Part shown: positions 8,413 to 16,220 of the stretch, one piece after another
Layout of the letters: each line of letters starts with the position of its first letter
How positions within the stretch are numbered: the first letter of the stretch is position 1
NCBI GenBank assembly: GCA_013205645.1
Contig: JABMMH010000233.1
Location: 1 to 49,865, forward strand
Origin: Polaromonas sp.
Lineage (GTDB): Bacteria; Pseudomonadota; Gammaproteobacteria; Burkholderiales; Burkholderiaceae_C
Length of the DNA stretch: 49,865 nt
Reading direction: 5' to 3'
Translations under genes and position numbers: made by a program
Notes under the pieces: model-generated
Databases searched by the model: none
Told to the model about the DNA's origin: nothing
The model's input: only the letters and a program-made list of their open reading frames with translations

Positions 8413-9193
8413 CGTCTCGGCGCGTGAACGCGCTGTTCGGGTAGTTTTTCTGCATCACGCGAAGCGTGTCGTCACGCAGTTGCGTCATGCCCAAGGCGTC
8501 ATACGAACGGTAAATAAGCGAGAGGGCTTCTTCAATGGCCGGCACATCACGGTATTCAGTGATGGCGATTTGAGCCCGATTGATGGACGCCACATAGGCG
8601 CCGCGGCTGAAATAGAAGCGAGCCACATGCACTTCTGACTCGGCCAGCGAGTTGACGATGTAAGTCATGCGCAGGCGAGCGTCGGGTGTGTATTTCGAAT
8701 CAGGAAAACGTGTGGCCAGTTCCTTGAAAGACTCAAACGATTCTTTGGCCGACTTTTGGTCGCGCTCAGAAAGATCTTGGCTGACCCAAGAGCTGAAAAG
8801 GCCAAGGTTGTCATTGAAATTGACCAGCCCTTTCAAATACAGCGCATAGTCCAAGGCTGAACTGGCGGGATGCAGTCGCACAAAGCGGTCCAGGGTGGCG
8901 ATGGCTTGAACTTTGTCACCGTTTCTATACTGGGTGTAAGCTTTTTCAAGTTGGGCCTGCTGGGCCAAGGGGGTTCCAGCTGCGCGGCCTTCCAGCTTTT
9001 CATACAAGCCGATGGATTTTTCAAAGGCGCCGGAGGCGGCTTCGTCTTTGGCTTCCGAGTAAATTTTGTTCGGGCTCCATGTTGCGGTCGGGTCTACCGG
9101 CGTTGATGCGCAACCGGCCAAAAGGCCGCCGAGAATTAAAACAGCCGTGGCTGTGCGAGTCGTGGCTTGAAGCGCCGATAATTTGAACAACAT
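8375..9193 (-). CDS. bamD: Outer membrane protein assembly factor BamD
   Basis: Essential lipoprotein of the BAM complex that, with BamA, folds beta-barrel proteins into the outer membrane. The ATG at 9193 gives 272 residues with a lipoprotein signal and lipobox LLAGC (C28). The mature part is made of TPR-like helical repeats: YSEAKDEAASGAFEKSIGLYEKLE, QLEKAYTQYRNGDKVQAIATLDRF, then LDYALYLKGLVNF, typical of BamD. The frame extends upstream but would run through rluD, so the lipobox-bearing ATG is preferred. A weak AGAGAG lies about ten bases before it. The gene stands alone on the minus strand between the helicase and rluD; a TATAAT upstream is a candidate promoter. Confidence 0.96.
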   Translation of the reverse strand: MLFKLSALQATTRTATAVLILGGLLAGCASTPVDPTATWSPNKIYSEAKDEAASGAFEKSIGLYEKLEGRAAGTPLAQQAQLEKAYTQYRNGDKVQAIATLDRFVRLHPASSALDYALYLKGLVNFNDNLGLFSSWVSQDLSERDQKSAKESFESFKELATRFPDSKYTPDARLRMTYIVNSLAESEVHVARFYFSRGAYVASINRAQIAITEYRDVPAIEEALSLIYRSYDALGMTQLRDDTLRVMQKNYPNSAFTRRDVKAKEGSWYKFW

Positions 9194-9209
9194 CGTGATC
9201 GACTCTCTA

Positions 9210-10235
9210 ATGACTGTTTCTGAACCTAGCCCAATAATTATATCGAGCGACCCTGTGATCGCTGACGACTCTCTTGAGGAGAGCGACAGCGTCGTTGAGG
9301 TCGAATTGCGCGAGGCCGAAGTGCCTATTTCGGCGCACGGCGAGCGGCTTGACCGTGCCTTGGCTGGAATTGTGCCCGAGTTCTCGCGCACCTACTTGCA
9401 GCAGCTCATCGAGTCCGGCGCTGTCCGCTTGAAAAAGCTAGTCGTCACCAAAACCTCGGCCAAGGTCAAGGCCGGCGATCTGTTGCAAATTGAGCTCAGA
9501 CCAACACCCCAAAGCCAAGCCTTCAAGCCTGAAGCCATGGATTTGGACGTTGTTTTTGAAGATGACTACTTGCTGGTGATCAACAAACCGGCGGGCTTGG
9601 TGGTGCACCCGGCCCCGGGCAATTGGAGTGGTACGCTGCTGAACGGTTTGTTGGGTCGTGATGACGCGATGCGTTTCTTGCCGCGTGCCGGCATCGTGCA
9701 CCGGCTCGACAAAGACACCAGCGGCCTGATGGTGGTGGCCAAAACCCGCGAAGCCATGGACCGGCTGGTCGAGATGATCGCAGCCCGGGAAGTTAATCGC
9801 GACTATCTGGCGGTAGGTCACAAAGAGTGGCTGGGATCGCGGCAACAGCAGGTGGCGTTGCCGATCGGCCGCGACCCGCGCAACCGTCTGCGCATGGCGG
9901 TGGTCGATTTGGAGCGTAACTCTGGCAAAACAGCCATGACCGACATTTCATTGATCGACAACCAGGATGATTTTTGCCTGGTGCGCTGCAAGCTGTACAC
10001 CGGCCGCACGCATCAAATCCGCGTTCACATGGGGGCACTGGGTCATCCGTTGGTTTCTGATGCGCTCTATGGCGGTGAGCCTGCCGTTAGCCTCACGCGC
10101 CAAGCCTTGCATGCCCGTCGCTTAGGTTTTGAGCATCCTGTGAGCGGCGAGGCCATGAGTTTTATATCACCGGTGCCGGCCGACTTGGAAGCCGCCATGG
10201 CTGAGCTGGGGCTCAGTTATAATGGAAAACTGTAG
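9210..10235 (+). CDS. rluD: 23S rRNA pseudouridine(1911/1915/1917) synthase
   Basis: RluA-family pseudouridine synthase; in E. coli RluD modifies helix 69 of 23S rRNA, which is important for ribosome assembly and translation termination. The N-terminal S4 RNA-binding domain spans about 40-95 (GERLDRALAGI, FSRTYLQQLIESGAV). The catalytic domain has AGIVHRLDKDTSGLMV with the catalytic aspartate D167 (counted from ATG 9210), then YTGRTHQIRVHM and ALHARRLGFEHP. The start is uncertain: a TTG at 9183 would overlap the bamD start and a GTG lies at 9256. None has a clear Shine-Dalgarno, and I chose the first ATG (341 residues). The N-terminal 40 residues before S4 are acidic and poorly conserved-looking. 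Confidence 0.93.
   Translation: MTVSEPSPIIISSDPVIADDSLEESDSVVEVELREAEVPISAHGERLDRALAGIVPEFSRTYLQQLIESGAVRLKKLVVTKTSAKVKAGDLLQIELRPTPQSQAFKPEAMDLDVVFEDDYLLVINKPAGLVVHPAPGNWSGTLLNGLLGRDDAMRFLPRAGIVHRLDKDTSGLMVVAKTREAMDRLVEMIAAREVNRDYLAVGHKEWLGSRQQQVALPIGRDPRNRLRMAVVDLERNSGKTAMTDISLIDNQDDFCLVRCKLYTGRTHQIRVHMGALGHPLVSDALYGGEPAVSLTRQALHARRLGFEHPVSGEAMSFISPVPADLEAAMAELGLSYNGKL
9237..9242 (-). promoter_or_regulatory. Candidate -10 element of the bamD promoter
   Basis: Read on the minus strand, this is a perfect TATAAT placed about 44 bases before the bamD ATG, so a start site near 9230 would leave a leader of about 37 nucleotides. No good -35 hexamer is visible at 16-18 bases spacing. It lies inside the N-terminal codons of rluD. 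The call rests on the -10 match and position only. Confidence 0.4.
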
Positions 10236-10283
10236 TCTCAACTACTTGCCAGCGTTACGCTCAACCGATGGTTTTCCACCATC
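10218..10283 (+). promoter_or_regulatory. Candidate scpB-rluB promoter and leader hairpin
   Basis: A perfect TATAAT sits at 10218-10223 in the last codons of rluD, 140 bases before scpB, without a convincing -35. Downstream, at 10267-10283, a six-base stem (GATGGT/ACCATC, five-base loop) would form in the leader. There is no T run after it. The remaining gap to scpB (to 10362) shows only a T-rich stretch at 10340-10346. Confidence 0.3.
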
Positions 10284-10362
10284 CTGAACCTCTCGTCTCT
10301 GTGCCCCGCCTCGGTTGTAACCAGGCCCGCCTCACCCGGTTTTTTTACGGATTTGAAAATTC

Positions 10363-11094
10363 ATGAATACGATGGATGCAAAACGCGTCCTCGAAACGGC
10401 ATTGATCTGCGCTCCGCAAGCTTTGCATGTGCGCGAGATGGAGGTGCTCTTCGACGGTGCGCTGACAGCCGACACCCTAAAACGCCTGTTGCAGCAGTTG
10501 CAGGACGACTGGACGGGCCGAGGCGTTGAGTTGATTCACGTGGCGAGTGGCTGGCGTTTTCAAAGCCGCCCGGAGATGCGTGAATTCTTGGATCGGCTGC
10601 ACCCTGAGAAGCCGCCCAAGTACACACGCGCAGCACTGGAGACCTTGGCCATCATTGCCTATCGTCAGCCCGTGACGCGCGGTGACATGGAAGATATTAG
10701 GGGCGTGACGATCAACAGCCTCTTGCTCAAGCAACTCGAAGACCGCGGTTGGGTTGAAGTGATTGGCCACCGCGAAACTGTAGGCCGGCCTGGGCTTTAC
10801 GCCACCACTCGCCAGTTTCTCGACGACCTCGGGGTTGAGTCGCTAGACCAGTTGCCAGCGATGAACAGCGCCGAAGGTGAGGCAGCCATGCTTGAGCAGA
10901 TCGAGTTTGGCTTGTCGGAACCGACGCCGATGGCTGAACCCATGGTGGTGCAGACAGAGATCGAGACCGTGATGGAAATCCAAGTTGAGATTGCAACTGA
11001 AATCGACATAGAAATTGAGACCGGGACAGAGTCAAAGACTGAAACACAGACAACGCCCGAAGACACTGACAAGCCAACCCGCGAAAACACATGA
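10363..11094 (+). CDS. scpB: Segregation and condensation protein B
   Basis: Winged-helix partner of the SMC-ScpA condensin used in chromosome organisation and segregation. The protein has 243 residues, against about 180-200 for many ScpBs. Two winged-helix domains cover about 1-165: VLETALICAPQALHVREME at the start, YTRAALETLAIIAYRQPVTR with the family hallmark EDIRGV, then GHRETVGRPGLYATT. The last 70 residues form an unusual tail, Glu/Thr/Ile-rich with repeated T-E and I-E pairs. No scpA lies next to it; the upstream neighbour is rluD. The stop overlaps the rluB start (ATGA), a linkage of scpB and rluB seen in many bacteria. An ATG at 10372 would remove only three residues. Confidence 0.94.
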   Translation: MNTMDAKRVLETALICAPQALHVREMEVLFDGALTADTLKRLLQQLQDDWTGRGVELIHVASGWRFQSRPEMREFLDRLHPEKPPKYTRAALETLAIIAYRQPVTRGDMEDIRGVTINSLLLKQLEDRGWVEVIGHRETVGRPGLYATTRQFLDDLGVESLDQLPAMNSAEGEAAMLEQIEFGLSEPTPMAEPMVVQTEIETVMEIQVEIATEIDIEIETGTESKTETQTTPEDTDKPTRENT

Positions 11095-12653
11095 ACCCAT
11101 CAGACACACCCGTTCCCCCAGCCGACACGCCTCCCCAGCCTGTTGTAGATGCCATCACGCCAGAACAGCAGGGCGTTCCACAACAGCCGCTAGCGCCTCG
11201 GCCACAGGTCGCCGCAGCCCGCGACTCTGCTTACCAGTTTGAAGATGTGGTGACCGGCCAATTCGACGCTGACGAAGAGGATGTCGCCGTTGTCTTGTCC
11301 AAGCGCGTGTTGTCGGCACAGCCAGAAAGCCCGAAGCTGCACAAGGTGCTGGCGCAAGCCGGTTTGGGTTCGCGCCTGGAAATGGAGCAACTCATTCTGG
11401 AAGGGCGAATTTCTGTCAACGCCGAGCCGGCACACGTCGGGCAGCGTATCCAGTTTGGCGACACGGTCAAGGTCAACGGCAAGCCGGTTCGCGTGCGCAT
11501 CGACCCGCCGCCTGCCCGTGTCATCGCTTATCACAAGCCAGCTGGCGAGGTTGTCACCCACGATGACCCGCAAAACCGCCCCACCGTTTTTAGACGTCTG
11601 CCCAAGCTCTACCAAGGTAAGTGGCAGTCTGTCGGCAGGCTCGACTTGAACACCGAGGGTTTGTTGCTGTTGACGAGTTCTGGCGAGCTCGCCAATCAGT
11701 TGATGCATCCACGTTTTGGTTTGGAGCGCGAATACGCTGTGCGTGTGCTCGGTGCACTCAACAACGAAGAGAAAAAACGCTTGTTGGAGGGCGTGCAACT
11801 CGATGACGGCATGGCTCAGTTCGGCAGCATTGAAGCCGGCGGCGGCGAGGGCGCCAACTGCTGGTACAAGGTGACGATTTCTGAAGGCCGGAACCGCGAA
11901 GTGCGCCGCATGTTTGAAGCGGTCGGCCATGCCGTCAGCCGTTTGATTCGCATTCGCTATGGCGCTGTCATGTTGCCGCGTGGCCTTAAGCGCGGTGCCT
12001 TCGTTGAGCTCGATGACAACGACATTGCCGCGCTGACGAATGCGGTGAGCCGATCTGAATCGCGCGGCGATCCACGGCCACCGCGTCAAGCCGACGCTGC
12101 GCCTGGCAGGGGACGTGGTCCTCGGCAAGAGCGTTCCCGCGGCAATCGGGGTGCGCCCGTGCAGCGTCAACCTGGCGATGCGCAGCGGGATGACGCGCCA
12201 GAGCCATACGACTTGCAGCCGCCGCCCCAGCGGCAAGATGCCGGTCGTGATGGCGGTCGTGGAAGAGGCGGCCCCGGTGGTCGTGCACCCGGCCCGGGCG
12301 GCCCACGCGGTGGTCCGCGTCAAGGTAACTTTGGCGGCGGTGGCCGACCAGCTCAGCCGCGCGGCGGCGATCGTTCGGCCAGATCCGACAATCCGCCGGG
12401 TGGTTCTCAGCCAGACCCGATGAAAACCTCGTTTGGTTACATCGGTGCCGACACCTTCACCAAGCAACGCCAAGCGCAGGGCCAAGGCCAACGCCGCGGT
12501 GGCGGCGGTAGTGGTAGCGGCGGTGGTTATGGAGGAGGTGGCGGTGGCGGTGGTTATGGCGGCGGTGGCGGCACAGGTGGCGGAGGCCCACGCCGTGGTG
12601 GCGGTAATCGGGGCGGCAGTGGCGGTGGCGGCGGTCGAAGCGGGAATCGCTGA
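11091..12653 (+). CDS. rluB: 23S rRNA pseudouridine(2605) synthase with long Gly/Arg-rich tail
   Basis: RsuA/RluB-family pseudouridine synthase; E. coli RluB modifies U2605 in the peptidyl transferase region of 23S rRNA. After a Pro/Gln-rich leader of about 80 residues, an S4 domain (about 82-130, HKVLAQAGLGSR) is followed by the catalytic domain with GRLDLNTEGLLL (catalytic D185) and EGRNREVRRMFEAVGH. The family usually ends near residue 300. Here about 200 further residues follow, first Arg/Pro/Gln-rich with RGRG and RGG-like runs, then almost pure Gly with scattered Tyr and Arg. Such RGG/Gly tails are known on RluB-type proteins of Burkholderiales and probably add non-specific RNA binding. 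It is co-translated with scpB through a four-base overlap. Confidence 0.95.
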   Translation: MNPSDTPVPPADTPPQPVVDAITPEQQGVPQQPLAPRPQVAAARDSAYQFEDVVTGQFDADEEDVAVVLSKRVLSAQPESPKLHKVLAQAGLGSRLEMEQLILEGRISVNAEPAHVGQRIQFGDTVKVNGKPVRVRIDPPPARVIAYHKPAGEVVTHDDPQNRPTVFRRLPKLYQGKWQSVGRLDLNTEGLLLLTSSGELANQLMHPRFGLEREYAVRVLGALNNEEKKRLLEGVQLDDGMAQFGSIEAGGGEGANCWYKVTISEGRNREVRRMFEAVGHAVSRLIRIRYGAVMLPRGLKRGAFVELDDNDIAALTNAVSRSESRGDPRPPRQADAAPGRGRGPRQERSRGNRGAPVQRQPGDAQRDDAPEPYDLQPPPQRQDAGRDGGRGRGGPGGRAPGPGGPRGGPRQGNFGGGGRPAQPRGGDRSARSDNPPGGSQPDPMKTSFGYIGADTFTKQRQAQGQGQRRGGGGSGSGGGYGGGGGGGGYGGGGGTGGGGPRRGGGNRGGSGGGGGRSGNR

Positions 12654-12793
12654 ACACCGCGCTGAGCATCAAGCTGAACTTCAAGGTCTTTCTGCTCACC
12701 CCTGAGCACACACAGACGGTGCGCTCAGGTTAAACTCTAAGGCTTTGTTCATTCTGAACGCGCTCTCGAAAATTCTAAAGTTAAGGAAATCTC

Positions 12794-13219
12794 ATGGCTA
12801 TCGAACGCACTCTCTCCATCATCAAGCCTGACGCTGTCGCCAAGAACGTCATTGGTCAGATCTACGCACGTTTCGAAGCTGCAGGCTTGAAAATTGTGGC
12901 TGCCAAGTTTGTGCATTTGTCACGCGGCGAAGCCGAAGCTTTCTACGGCGTGCACCGTGAGCGTCCTTTCTTCAAAGACTTGGTTGACTTCATGGTCTCC
13001 GGCCCAGTGATGATCCAAGCCCTCGAAGGCGAAAACGCCGTCCTGAAGCACCGTGATCTGTTGGGCGCAACCGACCCGAAGAAAGCCGCTCCAGGCACCA
13101 TCCGCGCTGACTTCGCTGAGAGCATTGATGCCAATGCCGTTCACGGTTCTGACGCTGTTGAAACAGCGCAAGTCGAAATCAGCTTCTTCTTCGCAGGCAT
13201 GAACATTTACACACGCTGA
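12794..13219 (+). CDS. ndk: Nucleoside diphosphate kinase
   Basis: Transfers the gamma-phosphate of ATP to nucleoside diphosphates through a phosphohistidine. The 141-residue length is exact for the family. The start MAIERTLSIIKPDAV is canonical, and the active-site histidine is H117 in NAVHGSDAVETA. Nucleotide contacts include K11 and the RPFFKDLV segment. A ribosome site TAAGGAAA lies eight bases before the ATG. It opens the long plus-strand run but is separated from rlmN by a likely terminator, so it may be a single-gene unit. The 140-base gap upstream holds no gene that I can see. Confidence 0.98.
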   Translation: MAIERTLSIIKPDAVAKNVIGQIYARFEAAGLKIVAAKFVHLSRGEAEAFYGVHRERPFFKDLVDFMVSGPVMIQALEGENAVLKHRDLLGATDPKKAAPGTIRADFAESIDANAVHGSDAVETAQVEISFFFAGMNIYTR

Positions 13220-13225
13220 TATGTC

Positions 13226-13280
13226 GGCCCCACAGCGTCACTGCCCGCCTTCGGGTCGTTGCTGGCACGGGGCCTCTTTT
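13226..13280 (+). terminator. Probable intrinsic terminator after ndk
   Basis: Seven bases after the ndk stop, GGCCCC (13226-13231) pairs with GGGGCC (13269-13274), enclosing nested CAGC/GCTG and CCCG/CGGG pairings. TCTTTT follows at once. The stem is imperfect but GC-rich, and it lies between ndk and rlmN. Confidence 0.6.
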
Positions 13281-13342
13281 CGTGGGTGGCAGGTTCGGCC
13301 TTTCGGCGCGGATAATTTCCAGTGCACAAAGGCGACCCTGTC

Positions 13343-14491
13343 ATGACCACCAATCTTCTCGACTTTGACCTTGACGGCTTGGCCGCATTTTGCGAGCAAC
13401 TCGGCGAAAAGCGTTTTCGCGCGACCCAGCTGTTCCGCTGGATTCATCAGCGCGGCGCGACTGACTTTGAGCAGATGACCGATCTGGCCAAGTCACTGCG
13501 CACCAAACTCGCTGGCAAGGCACACATTCAGGCTCTCAAAGTGCTGTCGCGTCATGACTCTGCTGACGGCACGATCAAGTGGTTGTTCGACGTCGGTGCG
13601 GGCGATGTCATCGAAACCGTCTTCATCCCTGAAGCTGACCGCGGTACGTTGTGCATTTCATCCCAAGCCGGTTGCGCCGTGGGTTGTCGTTTTTGCTCGA
13701 CCGGTCACCAAGGCTTCAGCCGCAACCTCAGCACCGCTGAAATCACGGCACAGCTGTGGTTTGCCGAACACTTTCTGCGCCAGCACTTGGGCAAACAAGA
13801 GCGCGTCATCTCCAACGTGGTGATGATGGGCATGGGCGAGCCACTGCAAAATTATGCGCAGTTGTTGCCAGCCCTGCGCGTCATGCTGGACGACCACGCT
13901 TACGGCCTCTCGCGCCGCCGCGTCACGGTTTCAACGTCTGGCGTGGTGCCGATGATCGACCGGCTCGGGCAGGACTGCCCAGTGGCATTGGCCGTGTCGT
14001 TGCATGCGCCAGACGACACCTTGCGTGACAACCTGGTTCCGCTGAACCGCAAATACCCGATTGCCGAGTTGCTGCAAGCCTGCGCCCGCTACCAGGTCTT
14101 TGCCCCGCGTGATTTCATCACCTTTGAATATTGCATGCTCGACGGCGTCAACGACCAGCCTGAGCATGCGCGCCAACTGGTTGCCTTGATGCGCCAGCAC
14201 GCGGTGGACGGGTTGTCGTGCAAGTTCAACTTGATTCCTTTCAATCCGTTTCCGGCTTCTGGTTTGACGCGCTCGGCCATGCCGCAGGTGCTGGCATTTG
14301 CCAAAATCTTGCTGGACGCCGGCATCGTCACCACCGTGCGAAAAACCCGTGGCGATGACATTGACGCTGCTTGCGGGCAACTTGCCGGCGATGTGCAAGA
14401 CCGCACCGATGTGCAAAAGCGCATGGCAACGCAGCGCCAAGGCATGTTGGCCGGCATCAAGGTGGTTGTCGCACCGGTCAGCCAGCCATGA
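13343..14491 (+). CDS. rlmN: Dual-specificity 23S rRNA/tRNA adenine-C2 methyltransferase
   Basis: Radical SAM enzyme that makes 2-methyladenosine at A2503 of 23S rRNA and A37 of some tRNAs. From ATG 13343 it has 382 residues. The cluster motif is CAVGCRFC (C111, C115, C118). The methyl-carrying and resolving cysteines correspond to C344 (DIDAACGQLAG) and C104 (LCISSQAG), seven residues before the cluster as in E. coli RlmN. NVVMMGMGEP is typical of the family. A GTG at 13322 would add seven residues, but AAAGG sits ten bases before the ATG. The stop overlaps the pilW start (ATGA), so the two are coupled. Confidence 0.97.
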   Translation: MTTNLLDFDLDGLAAFCEQLGEKRFRATQLFRWIHQRGATDFEQMTDLAKSLRTKLAGKAHIQALKVLSRHDSADGTIKWLFDVGAGDVIETVFIPEADRGTLCISSQAGCAVGCRFCSTGHQGFSRNLSTAEITAQLWFAEHFLRQHLGKQERVISNVVMMGMGEPLQNYAQLLPALRVMLDDHAYGLSRRRVTVSTSGVVPMIDRLGQDCPVALAVSLHAPDDTLRDNLVPLNRKYPIAELLQACARYQVFAPRDFITFEYCMLDGVNDQPEHARQLVALMRQHAVDGLSCKFNLIPFNPFPASGLTRSAMPQVLAFAKILLDAGIVTTVRKTRGDDIDAACGQLAGDVQDRTDVQKRMATQRQGMLAGIKVVVAPVSQP

Positions 14492-15306
14492 CGCTGAACG
14501 CCACACTGACTCGCGGTCTTCTCTGCGCGCTGGCTGTGTGGCTGTCGGGTTGCGCGCAAGGCGTGTCTGGATCGGAGGCGTCTGTGCGTGCGGATGTTCA
14601 GGCCGATCTGCAAACGGAGTCCGACGAGACACCCAACCAGCGTCGCGCGCGTATTCGGCTGGAACTGGCAACGGCTTATTTCCAGCAAGGCCAAACCCAT
14701 GTGGCGTTGGATGAAGTCAAGCAAGCGATCGCCATTGACCCCGTTTATGCGGATGCCCACAACCTGCGCGGCTTGGTGTATTTGCGTCTGAACGACTTGC
14801 CGCTGGCCTCAGACAGTTTCGACCGCGCTTTGGCGCTGAATCCACGTGATGCCGACACCGCCCACAACTACGCTTGGTTGCTGTGTCAGCAGGCGCACTA
14901 CGCGGCCTCCGAAAAGCTCTTCGCCCAAGCCATTGCCAACCCAAGCTACACCCAGCCAGCCAAGAGCTGGATGGCTAAGGGACTGTGCCAGTTGCGTGCA
15001 GGCCAGACCGTTGCAGCCGAGAAAAGTCTGACACGGTCCTACGCCTTAGACGGCAGCAATCCCGTGACCAGCTACAACTTGGCGCGCATGCTTTTTGAGC
15101 GCGGTGACGTTCAGCCCGCACAGCCTTACATGCGTAAACTCAACAAGAGTCCTATGGCCAATGCCGAAACCTTGTGGTTGGGCATTCAAATTGAACAGCA
15201 ACTGAAGAACTCCGTCGCAGTCGCTGCGCTGGCTGAACAGTTGCGCGGCCGGTTCGCAGAATCTAGCGAGTTGATCGCTTACGAAAAAGGAGCTTTTCAT
15301 GACTGA
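14488..15306 (+). CDS. pilW: Type IV pilus assembly lipoprotein PilW/PilF
   Basis: TPR-repeat lipoprotein that acts as pilotin for the PilQ secretin of type IV pili (PilF in Pseudomonas, PilW in Neisseria). The ATG at 14488 gives 272 residues with a lipoprotein signal and lipobox WLSGC (C22). At least four TPR units follow: RIRLELATAYFQQGQTHVAL, AHNLRGLVYLRLNDLPLAS, TAHNYAWLLCQQAHYAAS and SWMAKGLCQLRAGQTV. The gene sits between rlmN and rodZ, the standard location of this family in Proteobacteria. It overlaps rlmN by four bases and rodZ by eight. No other pilus genes are visible in the window. Confidence 0.93.
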   Translation: MTLNATLTRGLLCALAVWLSGCAQGVSGSEASVRADVQADLQTESDETPNQRRARIRLELATAYFQQGQTHVALDEVKQAIAIDPVYADAHNLRGLVYLRLNDLPLASDSFDRALALNPRDADTAHNYAWLLCQQAHYAASEKLFAQAIANPSYTQPAKSWMAKGLCQLRAGQTVAAEKSLTRSYALDGSNPVTSYNLARMLFERGDVQPAQPYMRKLNKSPMANAETLWLGIQIEQQLKNSVAVAALAEQLRGRFAESSELIAYEKGAFHD

Positions 15307-16219
15307 TAACAACGATCAATTGAGTGCTCCTGCTCCCGTGATCCAGGCGCCAGTGGTTGCCGAGTCCGTGTCTGAGACCAAGCCCACTGCCGGCGCACTG
15401 ATGCGCAGTGCGCGTGAAGCCTCTGGTCTGCATATCGGCGCGTTGGCGGTGTCGCTGAAAGTCCCGGTCAAGCGGCTTGAGGCCTTGGAGGCTGATCGCT
15501 TTGACCTGTTACCCGATGCCGTATTTGCCCGCGCCTTGGCCAGCAGCGTCTTCCGTACGCTGAAGCTCGATCCTGCGCCGGTACTTCAACTGTTGCCGAG
15601 TCAAACGACGCCGCGGCGCAGCCAACAGATGGAGAGTCGGCGGGTCATTCATGGCGCGACGATTTCCAGTCGTCAATCGCCTCTTTTCGGGACCATGTCG
15701 CGTCCGGCCGTGATCGGTGGACTGCTGCTGGTGGTCGGTGCATTGGCGCTGGCTTTGCTGCCACCGCTGGATTTTTCCTGGACGAAAACGGACGCGGTCG
15801 ATGCCGAGCTTGTGATCACGCAGACATTGCCGGTGATGGCGGTTGAACCATCCGGTCCTGAATCTTTGGGCGTCGAGCCAACTACTGGGTTTGTTGATTC
15901 CGCCACCGCCAATTCTTCAGTTGCAGTGTCCGGTTTGGTGCTGCCTGCGGCAAACTTGGTTGAAACAGGTGTACCGCCTGCTTCCGGCATCGTGGTTTTC
16001 AAGCCCACAGCCGAGTCATGGGTTGAGGTGACCGATGCCAAGGGCAGCGTATTGCTGCGCCGCAAATTGTTGGCCGGCGAAGTGGCTGGCGCTTCTGGCG
16101 CTTTACCGTTAAGCGTCATTGTGGGCCGTGCCGACGGGACCCAAGTTCAAATTCGCGGGCGAGCGTTTGACCTGACGTCCGTCACCAGTGGCAATGTCGC
16201 ACGTTTTGAGGTGAAATAA
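15299..16219 (+). CDS. rodZ: Cytoskeletal protein RodZ
   Basis: Membrane protein that links the MreB cytoskeleton to the elongation machinery and maintains rod shape. It has 306 residues. A cytoplasmic helix-turn-helix domain occupies about 32-100 (LMRSAREASGLHIGALAVSLKVPVKRLEALE in short pieces), one membrane segment lies at about 138-156 (IGGLLLVVGALALALLP), and a periplasmic Ser/Val/Pro-rich linker leads to the C-terminal DUF4115 domain (SWVEVTDAKGSVLLRRKL). The ribosome site AAAGGAG is six bases before the ATG, inside the end of pilW. The order pilW-rodZ-ispG-hisS is the usual proteobacterial arrangement. Confidence 0.94.
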   Translation: MTDNNDQLSAPAPVIQAPVVAESVSETKPTAGALMRSAREASGLHIGALAVSLKVPVKRLEALEADRFDLLPDAVFARALASSVFRTLKLDPAPVLQLLPSQTTPRRSQQMESRRVIHGATISSRQSPLFGTMSRPAVIGGLLLVVGALALALLPPLDFSWTKTDAVDAELVITQTLPVMAVEPSGPESLGVEPTTGFVDSATANSSVAVSGLVLPAANLVETGVPPASGIVVFKPTAESWVEVTDAKGSVLLRRKLLAGEVAGASGALPLSVIVGRADGTQVQIRGRAFDLTSVTSGNVARFEVK

Positions 16220-16220
16220 A

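Noticed and set aside
11190..12491. 433-residue antisense frame opposite rluB
   Set aside because: It arises from the high G+C third-position bias of rluB and has no recognisable motif.
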